Part shown: positions 8,315-15,812 of the stretch, piece after piece | Position numbering within the stretch: the stretch's first letter is position 1 | How the letters are laid out: every line of letters starts with the position of its first letter | NCBI GenBank assembly: GCA_965369385.1 | Contig: CBDUQP010000053.1 | Location: 1-20,010, forward strand | Direction: 5' to 3' | DNA: 20,010 bases | DNA from: CBDUQP01 sp965369385 | GTDB taxonomy: Bacteria; Planctomycetota; Phycisphaerae; SM23-33 | Position numbers and translations under genes: made by a program | The notes under the pieces: generated by a model | What the model saw: the letters and a program-made list of their open reading frames with translations, nothing else | Database searches by the model: none | What the model was told of the DNA's origin: nothing

Positions 8315-8839
8315 ATGATACGTCCCACGAGAACACTGACTGGCGTCAATGCGTTTACCCTGGTGGAGATGCTCCTTGTCCTGGTTCTGATGGCTGCTCT
8401 GACAAGTGGCTTGGCCGTGAGTTTCGGCGGACGTCAGGATCTACACGCTCTCAAGATAGCGGCAAAGGATCTTGCTGCGGCAATCAACTACGTTCAGCGC
8501 CAGACGGAGTTGACGCATCGGCCTCACAGAATCTCATTTGATGATGAAGCGGCTTCGTTTCGGATAGAATCGGCACCGTCCACGTCATCTGAGGACTTCA
8601 CTTCGGTCGTTGGTTTCGCGGGTAGGAAGCATGTGCTGCCCAAAGGCGTGCGTATCACTGAGTACACGGTCGAAGGGACACGGCAGGCATCGCTCGAATC
8701 ATGCTGGAGACTCTTGCCAGGCAAGGATATCCCCGCAGGCGAGATCGTTCTCGTCAACAGACAGGACGAGGAACTGAGAGTGAAAGTGATGCCGATAACA
8801 GGCCAGGTACAGATAACAGAGGTCCCTGCAGGCCAATGA
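8315..8839 (+). CDS. gspH: Minor pseudopilin GspH
   Basis: The protein has 174 residues with a type IV prepilin signal: leader MIRPTRTLTGVNA followed by FTLVE and a hydrophobic helix. The residue before the cleavage site is Ala, where Gly is usual. The rest is a beta-rich soluble domain of the GspH/FimT size. Minor pseudopilin H joins the pseudopilus near its tip. The gene lies 40 bases after gspG, and its end overlaps gspI in an ATGA arrangement. Only a weak GGCGG-like ribosome site precedes ATG 8315. The H assignment rests on position between G and I as much as on sequence. Confidence 0.85.
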   Translation: MIRPTRTLTGVNAFTLVEMLLVLVLMAALTSGLAVSFGGRQDLHALKIAAKDLAAAINYVQRQTELTHRPHRISFDDEAASFRIESAPSTSSEDFTSVVGFAGRKHVLPKGVRITEYTVEGTRQASLESCWRLLPGKDIPAGEIVLVNRQDEELRVKVMPITGQVQITEVPAGQ

Positions 8840-9192
8840 AATCGAAGGGGTTTACACTGGTAGAAGTATTGGTTGCTATGACCGTTCTGTCGACCGGTAT
8901 CATTGGTGTGTTGGGCGCGTTTTCATTGAGTCTAAGGGCAGGCGGCGGATCGCAACGATATTCTCAGGCGGTGGAAATAGCTGAGCGGGAACTTGAACTT
9001 GCGTGTGCGTCAGCCGATGGCGAAGTCAGGACTGGCAGCCACTCTGATGGTGGCTTCACGTGGATCGTTTCCGGGAAGAATGTATCCAGAGAGTTGAAAC
9101 TGGCGAAGATCGACGTGAAATGGACTGCTCAAGGCGCTTCCAGATCGTTTCAACTTTCGCGATTATTCGTTCCCTTGAATCGCAAGGAATGA
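8836..9192 (+). CDS. gspI: Minor pseudopilin GspI
   Basis: The protein has 118 residues with a five-residue leader and a classic cleavage site MKSKG/FTLVE, then a hydrophobic helix with the V-L-V-A-M pattern of GspI. The downstream segment with A-E-I-A-E-R-E-L-E-like spacing (here AVEIAERELELA) is typical of GspI proteins. In known systems GspI forms a tip complex with GspJ and GspK. The frame extends upstream to 8701, but that part overlaps gspH and lacks a prepilin signal. ATG 8836 shares ATGA with the gspH stop, and the gene's own stop overlaps the gspJ start the same way, so the three are translationally coupled. Confidence 0.9.
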   Translation: MKSKGFTLVEVLVAMTVLSTGIIGVLGAFSLSLRAGGGSQRYSQAVEIAERELELACASADGEVRTGSHSDGGFTWIVSGKNVSRELKLAKIDVKWTAQGASRSFQLSRLFVPLNRKE

Positions 9193-9845
9193 AGGCGAAG
9201 CCATTGGACAGGACAGGGTCATTGAGGTCGCGGCATTCAAGACGCAGCGCGTTCACGCTGGCAGAGCTGCTGGTTGCGTCCGTTGTGGTTAGCTTCGCTC
9301 TGACGGGTGTCTATGCACTGTTTCGCCACGCAATGGATGTGGAGGCTAGGGCTGCTGTGAGCTGGAATGATCACGAAGCCGCCTCGGCCGTGGCAAACCA
9401 TATGCTGACGATTGTGGCTAATGCCGTCAGCATTCCCGACACCGACACCATTGTGCTTGAGGCCGGCGATGAGGGCGGCGTGTTTATCTGCCAGACCAGC
9501 TCAAGAAGGAACCGCTACCGTTGGTACAAAGATGCTGATGAGCAGGAGTATACGCTTGAACTGCAGACGATGTTCTTTTCGGGAGAGAAGTGTATTTCTC
9601 CGAATATCGAATGGGATCGTCAAGGCGGCGCGGGACATTGGGACAAGATAGATCCTGTCATCATCGGGAGAAGGCTGAAGGATATTCGTGTGCAGTGCCA
9701 GTTACTGAAGGAACTGGGTGGAGCATGGAGAAACAGTTGGAAGGGCGCATCGGCAGATGTAGCCATCAAATGTGTTGTGACGGTAGGCGATCAGACCGTC
9801 CAGCGAGTGGTTTCGTCCAAGATCAGCAAGAAGTCTGAAGACTGA
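9189..9845 (+). CDS. gspJ: Minor pseudopilin GspJ
   Basis: From ATG 9189 the protein has 218 residues with an unusually long basic leader of 21 residues, then A/FTLAE and a hydrophobic helix. As in gspH, the -1 residue is Ala. The size and the long soluble beta-rich domain match GspJ, which pairs with GspI and GspK at the pseudopilus tip. The start is not certain: AAGGA (9184-9188) touches ATG 9189, and in-frame TTG codons lie at 9204 and 9222. Starting at one of those would give a more usual leader length. The gene overlaps gspI by four bases and ends 4 bases before gspK. Confidence 0.85.
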   Translation: MKAKPLDRTGSLRSRHSRRSAFTLAELLVASVVVSFALTGVYALFRHAMDVEARAAVSWNDHEAASAVANHMLTIVANAVSIPDTDTIVLEAGDEGGVFICQTSSRRNRYRWYKDADEQEYTLELQTMFFSGEKCISPNIEWDRQGGAGHWDKIDPVIIGRRLKDIRVQCQLLKELGGAWRNSWKGASADVAIKCVVTVGDQTVQRVVSSKISKKSED

Positions 9846-9849
9846 AAGT

Positions 9850-10899
9850 ATGGTGATCGGCATTTCCCATCGACGCGGATCCATCCTGATACTCACTCTC
9901 TTCGTGCTGATGGTTCTGAGTTTCGTCGCAGTCAGCTTTGCATACAGAGCCGGCCTTCATACGCGTCTTGCTACGCACAGAGGCACGCGGGCGAGGCTGC
10001 GTGAGCATGCTAATTCAGCCGTCGCGATCATACTGTCGCGACTCACGGAGAACATTAACGGCTACGATCACCCGGCCGAGGTATGGCATGTTCGGGGAAG
10101 GCTCGATGTTGCCTCCTGGTTGGATGACTCGGCAAATGCCGAAGAAACAAGCCGGATGCAGTTGGTTGTCACGTGTTCGGTAACGGATGAAGAAGGCAAG
10201 CTGAATCTGCAATACGCTTCGAGCGACGATTTGGAGCAGCTTGGCATGTCACCTCGTCAAATTGCCTGTCTTCTTGATTGGACGGATTCAGACGATATTG
10301 CATCTGCAGAGGGAGCTGAGGATGCCCACTACCTCAGTGAGTTGTCGCCACGCACATGCAAGAATGAGCCATTGACGTGGCTGAGCGAGATGTTGCTGGT
10401 AGCGGCAATCGATCCAGACGGCTACTACGGTGAGGATGCCGACTTTGACGGTGTGCTCGATCCGAACGAAAACGATGGTGCAGAAAGATTCCCTGCGGAC
10501 GATTCAGACGGCGAACTCGATGACGGCTGGGTAAGTCTCCTGACATGTGTTGGTGATGGCAAGATCAACATCAATACGGCTCCTAAGGCAGTGCTGCAGA
10601 CCTTGCCCCTGAGCGACAATGCTCTCGGGCAGATCGAAGGGTACAGATTCTTCGATTCCAATAGCAGCGGCCAACTGGAAGATCACGTATTTCGCTCAGT
10701 TGTGGATATTAATCAGCTTCAGGGTTTGACGGATACGGACAAGGATATTCTCGGTGGCGTCGCAAGATTCAGATCCGAGCATTTCAGAATACTAGTGTGT
10801 GTTTCACACAAGAGCAGTGGACTTAAATACTACTTGGATGTCTTGGCAAGAGTGTCAGACGGCACGCCGGAGATCCTCAGGTGGCAAGTTCGGGAATAA
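9850..10899 (+). CDS. gspK: Tip pseudopilin GspK with Asp-rich insertion
   Basis: The protein has 349 residues, the usual length for GspK, the large minor pseudopilin that caps the pseudopilus. The leader ends HRRG and is followed by SILIL and a hydrophobic helix. There is no Glu at +5, which is normal for GspK. Family motifs are D-E-E-G-K-L-N-L at about 113-120, L-L-D-W-T-D-S-D-D at about 141-149, and K-I-N-I-N-T-A-P at about 238-245. Residues about 188-226 are very rich in Asp, Glu, Asn and Gly, with D-x-D-x-D-G-V-L-D-P-N spacing like a calcium-binding thrombospondin-3-type loop. ATG 9850 follows gspJ closely with a weak GAAAG ribosome site. Confidence 0.92.
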   Translation: MVIGISHRRGSILILTLFVLMVLSFVAVSFAYRAGLHTRLATHRGTRARLREHANSAVAIILSRLTENINGYDHPAEVWHVRGRLDVASWLDDSANAEETSRMQLVVTCSVTDEEGKLNLQYASSDDLEQLGMSPRQIACLLDWTDSDDIASAEGAEDAHYLSELSPRTCKNEPLTWLSEMLLVAAIDPDGYYGEDADFDGVLDPNENDGAERFPADDSDGELDDGWVSLLTCVGDGKININTAPKAVLQTLPLSDNALGQIEGYRFFDSNSSGQLEDHVFRSVVDINQLQGLTDTDKDILGGVARFRSEHFRILVCVSHKSSGLKYYLDVLARVSDGTPEILRWQVRE

Positions 10900-10900
10900 T

Positions 10901-12355
10901 ATGGCATCATCCAATCCTCTAATCAGAGCTTTGCACGCATCAGGCAAGCTTCCTCTTTCCATTGGGCGAAAGAAGGGAGGCCAGGGCACCTGCAACATGC
11001 TGATATGTCTACCAAACACCGAAGGGGCGGTCTGTGCGCATGTTACTGGAGAGCGGTTGTCTGATGCAGACCTTGTCATTCTGGACTCCCAGGAAGGTGC
11101 AGATAGTCTTCGCAAACGCATCGGCAAGAAGTGTCTCACGGTGGCGGTATTGCCAAAGACGCAATATATGCTGAAGTGGATAGAACTGCCGGATGCGCCT
11201 GCCCAAGAGACGAAACGGATGATCGATCTGGAGATCGAGACGCTGTTGCCCGTGGAGTACGGTGCTGCGGAGTTATCGTTCACCAAGATACGCGAGAAAG
11301 ACGATGCAGCGAACCTGTATGAAGTTTATGTGGCAAAACAGCAGGACCTTAGCAAGTATTTCACGCAGATGATCGACTGGGGATTCAGACCCGATATCAT
11401 TCTGCCCACTGCTTTCATCTGGCGTTCCGTTCTCGAAAGCAGTGACGAAGTGGCTCTGCTCGTTGCTGCATCCAAACACGATCAACGGGCGGAAGCTGCA
11501 TTGCTCACGTCGGACGGCAGGACCATGGTTCGCACGATTAGCATTGACCCATCCAGCAGGATTGGAGGATTCTCCCATGAACTGCTTGAGTGTGTGCGAA
11601 TTGCCGCCAGCGAACGGGCTGACCGTGACATGACGGTTGGCTGGCTGGGGGCTAGCCTTGCATGCGTGCCCGAGGACGATTGCCTTACGTGGCAAGACTT
11701 GAACCCTACGATTTCAGCAGCTCTGCCGGACGAGTCATCCTGTGTCTCTGAGCCTCGGATATTTGCCACGGCCACCGTTCTGGCTGATGCCAACATGCAA
11801 GTTCAGAACACGGCCAACATGGTCCCGAGGGAACTCGCATCGAACGCAAAGGAGACACATGTTCGCAGACAGATGACGACTGGCGTCTTGTCGGTGATTC
11901 TCGCCATGATGCTCTTTGTATTTGCCATTCAGATAGCGACCATGCGTTATGAGAGTGAGTCTCGGGAGCTGGGGCGGCAGATCAACAAGATCAAGACTCT
12001 GGGCGAGGCCGCGGGACGACGGATTGGGCAGATAGGTGTCATCACGAAAGCACAAAGGACGCGAAACAATATCTTCCTCGTTATAGAGGGGCTCTACAAT
12101 GCTTCTCCGCCTGGAGTGAGCTATAGTCAGGTTGAACTGGCCGAGAGTGGGGATGTTCGGCTTCGAGGGCAGGCCAATTCGGTGTCACTGCCTATCTTGT
12201 TGCCGGAGCGGCTCGAACGCCAGTCAGCGTTTCGAAACGCTCGGCTGCGAAGTGCTGGTCAGAAATCCAAGGGTGCTGGTCGAGTCACCGAGTTTCGTAT
12301 AGATTGCAGGTTAAACAGAGGACGAGCGTGGTCGAAAAGATACTCAAAAAAATAG
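10901..12355 (+). CDS. gspL: GspL-like protein: PilM-like actin-fold part joined to PilN-like part
   Basis: GspL docks the ATPase to the inner membrane. From ATG 10901 the protein has 484 residues. Residues about 30-290 look like the cytoplasmic actin-like domain of GspL/PilM, for example L-P-D-A-P-A-Q-E-T-K-R-M-I-D-L-E-I-E at about 96-113. N-M-V-P-R-E-L at about 306-312 resembles the start of PilN, followed by basic residues, one transmembrane helix (about 328-348), a coiled segment and a periplasmic ferredoxin-like domain. The in-frame extension to 10799 overlaps gspK and has no better start. ATG 10901 comes one base after the gspK stop with only a weak CGGGAA site. The first-domain identity is supported by position and pattern, not by a strong nucleotide motif. 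Confidence 0.82.
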   Translation: MASSNPLIRALHASGKLPLSIGRKKGGQGTCNMLICLPNTEGAVCAHVTGERLSDADLVILDSQEGADSLRKRIGKKCLTVAVLPKTQYMLKWIELPDAPAQETKRMIDLEIETLLPVEYGAAELSFTKIREKDDAANLYEVYVAKQQDLSKYFTQMIDWGFRPDIILPTAFIWRSVLESSDEVALLVAASKHDQRAEAALLTSDGRTMVRTISIDPSSRIGGFSHELLECVRIAASERADRDMTVGWLGASLACVPEDDCLTWQDLNPTISAALPDESSCVSEPRIFATATVLADANMQVQNTANMVPRELASNAKETHVRRQMTTGVLSVILAMMLFVFAIQIATMRYESESRELGRQINKIKTLGEAAGRRIGQIGVITKAQRTRNNIFLVIEGLYNASPPGVSYSQVELAESGDVRLRGQANSVSLPILLPERLERQSAFRNARLRSAGQKSKGAGRVTEFRIDCRLNRGRAWSKRYSKK

Positions 12356-12885
12356 GCCCCCGGCAGAAGATGGCTCTCGTTGTGTTCGCCTTGGTGCTTC
12401 TCTGCGTGTACGTGGTAGATGACTTCATCTTCCCCGCCTTCGACGAGCTGGCGAAGACGAGGTCAAGGGCAGAAGCAAGTGCGGCTGAGCTGGCCAAGCT
12501 CAAGGCGAACCTGGAGGCAGGCAAGGGCCTTGAGGAGACGATGCGGGCCTATCGCAAGCGGCTTGTGCAGACAGAGAAGGACGAGGTCGTGCTGTCAACC
12601 TTCGCGAAGAATCTCGAGGAGAAGGCTCGATACCCAAGTATGCACATAGTGAACATGCGTCCAGAGAACACTGTGCGGGAGAAGGGGTCTTGTAAGCTCT
12701 ACGGTGTTAAGATGGCACTCGTCGCCGAACTGTCGGACCTCTTGGCATACCTTGGCGAGATAATGGGCGAAGCAGGCGAGGGGGATGTTGTCGGACTTGA
12801 GTCGGTGAATATTCGTGGAATTCAGGGAGGTAGCAGCGTTGAATGCAGTTTTACGGTCTATCTGGTGCGGATTCCGTCACTGTAG
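12328..12885 (+). CDS. gspM: GspM/PilO-like inner-membrane protein
   Basis: From GTG 12328 the protein has 185 residues: a short basic cytoplasmic start, one transmembrane helix (about 13-31), a charged coiled coil rich in Ala, Glu and Lys (about 38-85), and a C-terminal domain (about 86-185) with alternating strands and helices like the ferredoxin fold of PilO/GspM. In known systems GspM partners GspL at the inner membrane. The frame opens at TTG 12304, but GAGGA at 12318-12322 lies 5 bases before GTG 12328, so that start is preferred. The start overlaps the end of gspL. The family is poorly conserved; the call depends on topology and position. Confidence 0.8.
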   Translation: MVEKILKKIGPRQKMALVVFALVLLCVYVVDDFIFPAFDELAKTRSRAEASAAELAKLKANLEAGKGLEETMRAYRKRLVQTEKDEVVLSTFAKNLEEKARYPSMHIVNMRPENTVREKGSCKLYGVKMALVAELSDLLAYLGEIMGEAGEGDVVGLESVNIRGIQGGSSVECSFTVYLVRIPSL

Positions 12886-12938
12886 ACCTGAGCTAATACC
12901 TGATCCTCGCCGGTTTGTACAATGGGAAGCGACAGAAT

Positions 12939-13415
12939 ATGAAATCTCGCACACTGGAAGATCCAACTCATCGCTGGGCATCCATCATAAAACGAACCGG
13001 CATCTACTTGCTGGTTATCGCTGTTCTCGGACTGGTATTTGCAGTCTGCATCCCCACAGACAGCAGACCGGTTGTCTCGAAGCCACATGGTGGCATGGTT
13101 GACATGTCCGAAGAATTGGCCAATCCTGATATCAAGGGGTTGAGGCGGAAGATCTCCGGCCGCCAGCTCATAAGGCCAGCTCAGATCCAGGCGGCCGTCA
13201 GAGACAACGGCGCCGCCGACAAGATGCTCAAGAAGCTGACTCTGAGGGGAGTGGTGCAGTTGGGGAAGGATATGGTTGCTTACGTGCAGGTCGGGAAGAT
13301 GGGCGTGAAGAGTGTGCGACGTGGCGACAAGTTGCTGGAACTCATTGTTAAGGATGTTGAACCGGGCATGGTCACGCTGTCGCTGAAGGGCGTAAATGTC
13401 GTGCTTCGAAATTAG
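12939..13415 (+). CDS. gspC: GspC-like protein (membrane anchor plus HR domain, no PDZ)
   Basis: From ATG 12939 the protein has 158 residues. It has a basic start, one transmembrane helix (about 19-37), a linker, and a C-terminal domain (about 98-158) with the pattern L-x-L-x-G-V, A-Y-V-Q-V, R-x-G-D and V-x-L-S-L-x-G-V. This resembles the HR domain of GspC and the beta domain of PilP, which bind the N0 domain of the secretin. No PDZ or coiled-coil extension follows, so it is shorter than enteric GspC. There is no lipobox, which argues against a true PilP lipoprotein. GGGAAG (12924-12929) is 9 bases upstream of the ATG; the in-frame TTG 12915 is less likely. Its place directly before the secretin gene supports the role. 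Confidence 0.8.
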   Translation: MKSRTLEDPTHRWASIIKRTGIYLLVIAVLGLVFAVCIPTDSRPVVSKPHGGMVDMSEELANPDIKGLRRKISGRQLIRPAQIQAAVRDNGAADKMLKKLTLRGVVQLGKDMVAYVQVGKMGVKSVRRGDKLLELIVKDVEPGMVTLSLKGVNVVLRN

Positions 13416-13422
13416 CCTTTGT

Positions 13423-13437
13423 CGAGTGAGATACTCG
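13423..13437 (+). promoter_or_regulatory. Small hairpin after gspC-like gene
   Basis: CGAGT and ACTCG are separated by five bases, 7 bases after the TAG stop of the GspC-like gene. The 5-base-pair stem is short and not followed by a T-run, so a terminator is unlikely. It may slow RNA decay or polymerase between the two genes. Weak evidence on its own. Confidence 0.25.
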
Positions 13438-13458
13438 CATAAGTTGCATAGAGACGGC

Positions 13459-13473
13459 CGACACGGAGTGTCG
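13459..13473 (+). promoter_or_regulatory. Perfect hairpin upstream of the secretin ribosome site
   Basis: CGACAC, loop GGA, then GTGTCG form a perfect 6-base-pair stem that ends 10 bases before the GAGAGGAG ribosome site of gspD. The 84-base gap holding it is among the largest inside the secretion operon. It could tune gspD translation or mark a processing site. No sequence family is recognised. Confidence 0.35.
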
Positions 13474-13499
13474 AGGTGTCATCGAGAGGAGTAATTGGT

Positions 13500-15812
13500 T
13501 TGGTCATCAGAAGGAACGCCATAATCTGTTTTGTCATCCTGTGCGGCGCGAGTTACAGCTTCGCGCAGACAGCAGGATACGACCCCTTCGCCCCCAGGAA
13601 GGGCGCTGCGAGGAAGAGTTCAGGCAATGTGATGTCGAATATCGAATGCGTGAATACACCTATTACCACTATCTTCAAGATGATCTCAGATGCGACTGAC
13701 CGGAGCATCATCGCCAGTTCGGGAGTTTCAGCCAAGCCACCGAAGGTGAGTATCTGGATCAAGAATCTCACCCCCGAAGAGGTCTTGGAGCAGGTAACCC
13801 AGCTTGCTGGACTGGTTGTTGTACCAGAAGGAAGAACGATCAAGGTCATGACTCCGGATGAGTACGGCCCAATATGCGGTGTGGAAAAGCAAGTGTTGTC
13901 CCTGAAGCATGCCGAAGCCAAGGATGTGGTGGCCATTCTGAAGTCATTTGTTGACAAGCAAGCACGGGCTCGGATAGTTCCGGACCCAAAGGCCAACAAG
14001 ATTATCCTCTTCATCAAAGAACCACTTCTTGGAAGTCTGAAGAAGATCATCACGGCCGTCGATGTGCCTCCCGAGAATGAGAAGGACAAGCTGAGCATTA
14101 TTAAGCTCAAGCATCTGGACGCTTCTACGATTGCTCCGATTCTTGAAGAATTCCTTGCAAAAGGACAATCGTCTAGAAAAGGGCCGATGCGGCCAACCCC
14201 GCGTACGTTCATAAGGAAAGGGGATGCCCCCCGGGCTGCCGGCGAAGTGTCGAATGTGGAAGCTGGGCAATCCTACGTTGTTCGATTCATGGTCGAGGCC
14301 AAGCTGAACGTGATTGTTCTTCGAGGATCCAGTGCGGGTGTCGCAAGGGCGGCTGCACTGATCGCCAAGTTGGATGTTCCACGGGAAATGGAGACGAAGA
14401 GCTATCCTCTACAGTACACCAACTGCAAGGAGGTGTTTGCTACACTGTCAGAGATTCTTGAAGTCGGAGATGGCGGCAAGCGGTTCTCCATAGCAATCAG
14501 TGAACAGAACAGTCGCATCATAGTCGAAGGAACAGCCAGAGACCACGAGCGGGTCATGACGATCATTAAGGCAATAGACCAGCCGATCCTGGCCGGGGCC
14601 GGCGGCATACGCGTGTATCGTCTGGAGAATGCAACTGCCAAGGATGTTGAGCAGGTTCTCAATAAACTGATCGAAGAAACTGGCCAGCAGGCGTCTCGGG
14701 CCAAGTCTGCCTCCGATAGCCCACTCAATCCTCCCCGCGATGGGATCAGGCGTGTCAAGACACCGGGCAAGACCGCCCCGGGCCGACCAGGTTCTCCCGC
14801 GGTTCAAGGGCAACCAAGTCTCGCGATAGAGGATGTTCTTCCACCTCGTGTCATAGCTGCCTCAGAGATTAACGCCGTGGTTATCAAAGCATCCGCCCTT
14901 GAGCACGAAGAACTCTCAGCCGTCATCCGTGAAATGGACAGGCCGCGTGATCAGGTGCTTCTTGAGGTCACGATGGTGACAGTTCGGAGTGATGACACTT
15001 TTGATCTTGGCGTTGAGCTCAATGCAAGTGGCCTCAGCACGGCCGGGGTCAATAATATCGGTTTCACTCATTTCGGTATAGGGCGTGTAGATACGTCCAC
15101 CGGACAAATACGCCTTCCAGTCGTGCCGGATTTTGGCCTGAGCTACAATATGTTCAAATCCGATGATTTCTCTCTCGTAATCAATGCGCTCAAGACTATG
15201 GGGGACGTTCGTATTACATCCTCGCCCAGGATTCTGGTCGAGGATAATTCGACGGCCACTATCAGTCAGGTCGATCAGCAACCCTTCAAGGTGGTAAGCC
15301 AGGGGACCAGTACGACCACCACCAGTTTCGGAGGGTTCGTGGACGCAGGAACGATGCTTGAGGTAGTTCCACACATAGCCAAAGATGAATGGCTCAGGTT
15401 GTCATACAATATTTCCTTCAGTTCGTTTGGGACTCGCGTTGATGAAAGTCTTCCTCCTCCGAGACTCACCAATGACACGAAGGGGGTGGCCAGAATTCCC
15501 GCTGAATATACGATCATGTTAGGTGGGTTGGTCTCAACGCGGGATGACGAAAATGAAGCTGCCGTTCCCTTCATAAGCGATATTCCTATTGTGGGTGAGT
15601 TGTTCAAGTCACGAAGCAACAGTAATTCCAAGGTGACTACCTTCATATTCGTGCGTCCGATTCTGCTGCGAGATCCGGCCTTTGAGCACCTCAAGTTTCT
15701 CAGCAGGGCCGACATGAAGCAGGCGAGAATGAAGGATACGGGGCCGCGAAACGAGTTGAAGAGTTTTCATGATGGGCTGAAAGTTCAAAGGTCGTCAGGA
15801 GTTGTCAGATGA
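13500..15812 (+). CDS. gspD: Type II secretion outer-membrane secretin GspD
   Basis: This protein forms the outer-membrane channel. From TTG 13500 it has 770 residues. A signal peptide ends near Y-S-F-A/Q (about residue 22). An N0/STN-like domain (about 40-120) is followed by several N1-like repeats starting near VLSLKHAEAKD, IIKLKHLDAST, SYPLQYTNCKE and VYRLENATAKD. The last is split by a Pro/Arg/Gly-rich linker (about 397-442). The secretin core begins near Q-V-L-L-E-V-T-M-V and contains I-T-S-S-P-R-I-L-V, a Ser/Thr/Gly-rich gate region, and VPFISDIPIVGELF (about 689-702). GAGAGGAG at 13484-13491 lies 8 bases before TTG 13500; GTG 13476 is also in frame but lies upstream of this site. The number of N-domains is one more than the usual N0-N3. 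Confidence 0.94.
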   Translation: MVIRRNAIICFVILCGASYSFAQTAGYDPFAPRKGAARKSSGNVMSNIECVNTPITTIFKMISDATDRSIIASSGVSAKPPKVSIWIKNLTPEEVLEQVTQLAGLVVVPEGRTIKVMTPDEYGPICGVEKQVLSLKHAEAKDVVAILKSFVDKQARARIVPDPKANKIILFIKEPLLGSLKKIITAVDVPPENEKDKLSIIKLKHLDASTIAPILEEFLAKGQSSRKGPMRPTPRTFIRKGDAPRAAGEVSNVEAGQSYVVRFMVEAKLNVIVLRGSSAGVARAAALIAKLDVPREMETKSYPLQYTNCKEVFATLSEILEVGDGGKRFSIAISEQNSRIIVEGTARDHERVMTIIKAIDQPILAGAGGIRVYRLENATAKDVEQVLNKLIEETGQQASRAKSASDSPLNPPRDGIRRVKTPGKTAPGRPGSPAVQGQPSLAIEDVLPPRVIAASEINAVVIKASALEHEELSAVIREMDRPRDQVLLEVTMVTVRSDDTFDLGVELNASGLSTAGVNNIGFTHFGIGRVDTSTGQIRLPVVPDFGLSYNMFKSDDFSLVINALKTMGDVRITSSPRILVEDNSTATISQVDQQPFKVVSQGTSTTTTSFGGFVDAGTMLEVVPHIAKDEWLRLSYNISFSSFGTRVDESLPPPRLTNDTKGVARIPAEYTIMLGGLVSTRDDENEAAVPFISDIPIVGELFKSRSNSNSKVTTFIFVRPILLRDPAFEHLKFLSRADMKQARMKDTGPRNELKSFHDGLKVQRSSGVVR

